Below, in pieces: positions 61,882 to 64,000 of a stretch of 64,000 nucleotides of DNA. The stretch is from NCBI GenBank assembly GCA_035489755.1, contig DATGZK010000082.1:8725-72724 (forward strand), read 5' to 3'. The DNA comes from UBA9160 sp035489755 (GTDB lineage Bacteria > Myxococcota_A > UBA9160). Every line of letters starts with the position of its first letter. Positions within the stretch are counted from its first letter, which is position 1. A program made the translations under genes and the position numbers. The notes under the pieces were generated by a model, which saw only the letters and a program-made list of their open reading frames with translations, had not been told where the DNA came from and did not search any database.

Positions 61882-62722
61882 GGCCGTACCGCGCTCGGCG
61901 CAAGAGCTCCGTGCTGGTGGTGCCGGGTTTCGTGTCGTAGGCGAGAAGCCCGACGAGCCGATCGGTTGTCCCGCGCACCGGGCTTACGCGGTGGATCGAG
62001 TAGCGGCCCTCGAAGATGAGCAGCGTGCCCGGCGTCATGGGCAATCTCACCACCTCGTCGGACGCTCCCTCAAGGACTTTTGCTACACGCTCGTATCGCT
62101 CTTCGTCTTGGGAGCGGATGCGGGGCGCAACCTCGAAGTCACCGCCGGACTCGGAGGACTGGATCGCAAGAGACACCACGAAGTCGGTTTGGTCGAAGTG
62201 CCACTGCAGAAGATCACCTTCGCCCATGACCGCGACGTTCAGCGCGCCGAGCGGATCCGCATAGCGATAGAGCCGGCCTCTTTCGAGCACCGCTGAGATG
62301 AACTCCATCATCGGCTCCCACTCATAGAGCTGACGCAGCGGAGAGTCGGCCGGAAACTGATCGTAAGCGATCACGCCCACCGCGAAGGCGCCGAGGTGTC
62401 GGCGCGGGTGTTCCGGGGCAAGCGCTGTGTCGGGCAGTTCGAGGTAGGGCGTGCCCTTGCCTTGGCTGCGGTACGCCTGCGGCGCGAGCGCGCGGGCGTC
62501 CTCCGCGAGGCGCGTGAGCCCCTCCGGGTGCACGAAGCCTGGCAGCTCGGAGGCGCCCATCATGCGAAGCTGAGCGCGTGCCGCCGAAAGAATGCGCTGC
62601 GCACCGGGCGAGTCGAGATCAAGGATGGGGTAGCGGACGAGATCCACGAGCTCCTGCGGCGCCGATGACCTCGGACCGAAGCGCGCAAAGGACGGAGGGG
62701 CTGCCGGGGTCGAAAGGCTCAT
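61871..62722 (-). CDS. 2-oxoglutarate/Fe(II)-dependent oxygenase
   Basis: The iron-binding triad is visible as His175 and Asp177 in QWHFDQTDF and His244 in RYSIHRVSPV, with Arg255 for 2-oxoglutarate. The 283-residue sequence (EWEPMMEFISAVLERGRLYRYADPLGALNVAVMGEGDLLQWHF) resembles ArpA-like proteins and the fold of BesD-type amino-acid halogenases. It keeps the Asp that halogenases lose, so hydroxylation is expected. The ATG overlaps the TetR stop (ATGA) and its stop lies within the lyase gene. The substrate is unknown, but an amino acid is plausible given the lyase. Confidence 0.75.
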   Translation of the reverse strand: MSLSTPAAPPSFARFGPRSSAPQELVDLVRYPILDLDSPGAQRILSAARAQLRMMGASELPGFVHPEGLTRLAEDARALAPQAYRSQGKGTPYLELPDTALAPEHPRRHLGAFAVGVIAYDQFPADSPLRQLYEWEPMMEFISAVLERGRLYRYADPLGALNVAVMGEGDLLQWHFDQTDFVVSLAIQSSESGGDFEVAPRIRSQDEERYERVAKVLEGASDEVVRLPMTPGTLLIFEGRYSIHRVSPVRGTTDRLVGLLAYDTKPGTTSTELLRRARYGRAG

Positions 62723-63399
62723 CGGGATTGCTCCTTGGCCGGCTCGAATGCGCTCCGGGCCAGCGAGATCATGAAGTGAAGGAGACGCCTTCTGTGCGCA
62801 TCATCTGCATCCACGACCCGGGAGAGTGCCATGCCCTGCATGAGCTCGAGCATGGCATCCAGGACGAGATCGAAGCGCGGCCTTCCCGCGGCTTCCGGGA
62901 AGAGTCGCCGGGCATGCCCGCGCAGCTTTTCAGCATGACGGGCGACCACGGGCGCAAGGCCATGCGCGAGCTCGCGGTCGGTGCGCGCCGCGATCATGAG
63001 CTCGAAGGCCGCGGCGAGCTCAGGACTCTCGAACATGCGCCAGAGCAGGCGTGCTGCTTCGGCGACACGATCGGCCTCCAGCGGAACCCGAGCAAAGCCA
63101 TCGAGGTAGCGCGCGAGAAGGGTGTCGAACAAATGCTGGGCCGCCGCAGCGAGCAGGGCCTGCTTGGTCGGATAGTGCTTGAAGAGGGCACCCTGGGAGA
63201 CCCCGGCGCGCTGACAGATCTCCGTGGTCGTGGTCCGGGCATGACCGAGCTCGAAGAGACTTGAGACCGTGGCGTCAAGGAGCGCCCGAGCCGTCGCTGC
63301 ACGGCGCTCGGCCTGCGTGCGGCGAGGCGCGGGCTCGCGCACCGGACGTCGAGGGAGGGGCGAGGTGGCCGAAAGGCCGCGCGCGGGAAGCTTGGACAC
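62719..63399 (-). CDS. TetR-family transcriptional repressor
   Basis: The N-terminal helix-turn-helix runs AERRAATARALLDATVSSLFELGHARTTTTEICQRAGVSQGALFKHYPTKQALLAAAAQHLF, the TetR signature. The C-terminal part is helical and ligand-binding. A GTG at 63399 gives 226 residues, starting MSKLPARGLSATS; the longer frame crosses the operator-like palindrome. It is the first gene of the minus-strand operon, overlapping the oxygenase start. A 16-base palindrome lies 28 bases upstream of its start (63427-63442), so it probably represses its own operon and perhaps the divergent VOC gene. Confidence 0.85.
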   Translation of the reverse strand: MSKLPARGLSATSPLPRRPVREPAPRRTQAERRAATARALLDATVSSLFELGHARTTTTEICQRAGVSQGALFKHYPTKQALLAAAAQHLFDTLLARYLDGFARVPLEADRVAEAARLLWRMFESPELAAAFELMIAARTDRELAHGLAPVVARHAEKLRGHARRLFPEAAGRPRFDLVLDAMLELMQGMALSRVVDADDAHRRRLLHFMISLARSAFEPAKEQSR

Positions 63400-63426
63400 G
63401 GGTGCGAGCCTATCCCGAACTAAAGA

Positions 63427-63442
63427 AAGTGACAAGTCACTT
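63427..63442. promoter_or_regulatory. 16-base palindrome, likely TetR operator
   Basis: AAGTGACAAGTCACTT is a perfect palindrome in the 110-base gap between the divergent TetR and VOC genes. The flanking bases are partly symmetric. A TTGTCA -35-like element for the minus-strand promoter lies within it. This is the size and layout expected of a TetR-family operator. Confidence 0.55.
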
Positions 63443-63509
63443 CTTTTATTGGCCTGGCCTCGCGCTGCGGGGCGGCGGACAATGGCCAGAGGAGAGGAGG
63501 AAACCCACC

Positions 63510-63893
63510 ATGGCACTCCGACTCGAGGCCCATCACATGTCGTTTCCGGTGAGAAACCTCGCTCGCTCCCGGGCGTTCTACGAAGGTGTTCTCGGCCTTG
63601 CCGAGATTCCTCGCCCGGCAGGCCTCGGGATCCCGGGCGTCTGGTACCGCGCCGGTGCCTGCGAGGTCCATCTCATCGAGACGCCCCCGGGCGTCGACGT
63701 GGGCGTGCCAGCGCCGGGCCTTACTCCCCTCGCGCGTCACGCGGCATTCGCGGTGGATGACTACGAGGCGACGCTCAAGCACCTGCGCGAGCATGTGAGC
63801 GAGGTCCTTGCGACGAGCCCGCAGCTCGGCCAAATCTGGGTGCGCGATCCCGACGGCCACGTGCTCGAGTTCATCGTCCCGCGCGAACCCTAG
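63510..63893 (+). CDS. VOC-superfamily protein (glyoxalase/bleomycin-resistance fold)
   Basis: This 127-residue protein has the paired beta-alpha-beta-beta-beta units of VOC proteins. It starts EAHHMSFPVRNLARSRAFYEGVLGL and ends VRDPDGHVLEFIVP. Candidate metal ligands are the early His, the Glu in VHLIET, His in RHAAFAV and Glu in HVLEF. GGAGAGGAGG precedes the ATG at 63510. It is divergent from the TetR operon across the palindrome and may be co-regulated. Substrate unknown. Confidence 0.82.
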   Translation: MALRLEAHHMSFPVRNLARSRAFYEGVLGLAEIPRPAGLGIPGVWYRAGACEVHLIETPPGVDVGVPAPGLTPLARHAAFAVDDYEATLKHLREHVSEVLATSPQLGQIWVRDPDGHVLEFIVPREP

Positions 63894-63936
63894 ATCCGGC
63901 TAGGAGAGTGACCCAAGACTCGTCATTGCGGATAAA

Positions 63937-64000
63937 ATGACAGTCATGGGGGATGAGATCCAGTTCAAAGCATACGAGCAGGGACAAGGGCAACTGCTCC
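63937..64000 (+). mobile_element. Start of a probable IS1182-type transposase (partial)
   Basis: From ATG 63937 (or 63946) a frame runs to the window end with MGDEIQFKAYEQGQGQLL. That order of Phe-Lys-x-Tyr and Gln-Gly-Gln resembles the N-terminus of IS1182-family transposases. Only about 21 residues are visible, so the call is tentative. A small inverted repeat (GTCATT and AATGAC) flanks the start codon region. The IS terminal repeat was not identified. Confidence 0.4.

Overview
This is a GC-rich, gene-dense bacterial chromosome segment, mostly core genes packed into overlapping operons (ATGA and GTGA overlaps are frequent). Several features fit a deltaproteobacterial or myxobacterial-type (Myxococcota and relatives) host. 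These are a folate-dependent TrmFO next to xerC-hslV-hslU, an NtrC-type sigma-54 activator, many response regulators, J-domain/TPR proteins linked to an extra Hsp70, and DUF1329/YCF48 proteins. That placement is inferred from gene content and style only. No rRNA, tRNA or CRISPR array was found.

Layout. 1-6071: end of a nucleotide-sugar epimerase, UDP-glucose 6-dehydrogenase, a mannose-1-phosphate guanylyltransferase, a Crp-type regulator and a PAS histidine kinase/NtrC pair. Together these look like sugar-nucleotide and exopolysaccharide supply with its control. 6126-10058: a long TPR lipoprotein and a LysM protein. 10194-14448: trmFO-xerC-hslV-hslU, a conserved block. 14523-16070: a GAF response regulator. 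16094-23971: arginine genes argB, argF and argG, interrupted by a four-gene module (18104-22667) of a J-domain/TPR protein, a lid-less Hsp70, a TPR adaptor and a degenerate PAS sensor. 23968-29755: an A-type Fe-S carrier, a nucleotidyltransferase, an ABC1/UbiB kinase, DUF1329 and a YCF48 lipoprotein. 29779-34883: an acyl-CoA synthetase, a diguanylate cyclase response regulator and AspRS. 34951-42891: glpA-glpB-short glpC, then a TCA run icd-mdh-sucC-sucD that would carry glycerol-derived carbon onward.

43241-63893 is more accessory. It holds a lipoprotein, an SDR, a GFA enzyme, a PH-domain protein, an ECF sigma factor with a DUF4142 protein (both preceded by the same promoter-like motif), small proteins, a DUF4010/MgtC membrane protein, a GH5 glycosidase, an MgtA-type ATPase, a flavin monooxygenase and a DEAD-box helicase. 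It ends in a tightly overlapping minus-strand operon (TetR, 2OG-Fe(II) oxygenase, divergent aspartase/fumarase-fold lyase, aldehyde dehydrogenase) divergent from a VOC protein, with a 16-bp palindrome between the two. The window closes on the start of what looks like an IS1182-type transposase.

The strongest candidates for something undescribed are the Hsp70/J-protein/adaptor/pseudosensor module (18104-22667) and the TetR-controlled oxygenase-lyase-dehydrogenase cluster (59108-63893). A self-contained ECF regulon (46321-47762) is the clearest regulatory signal.
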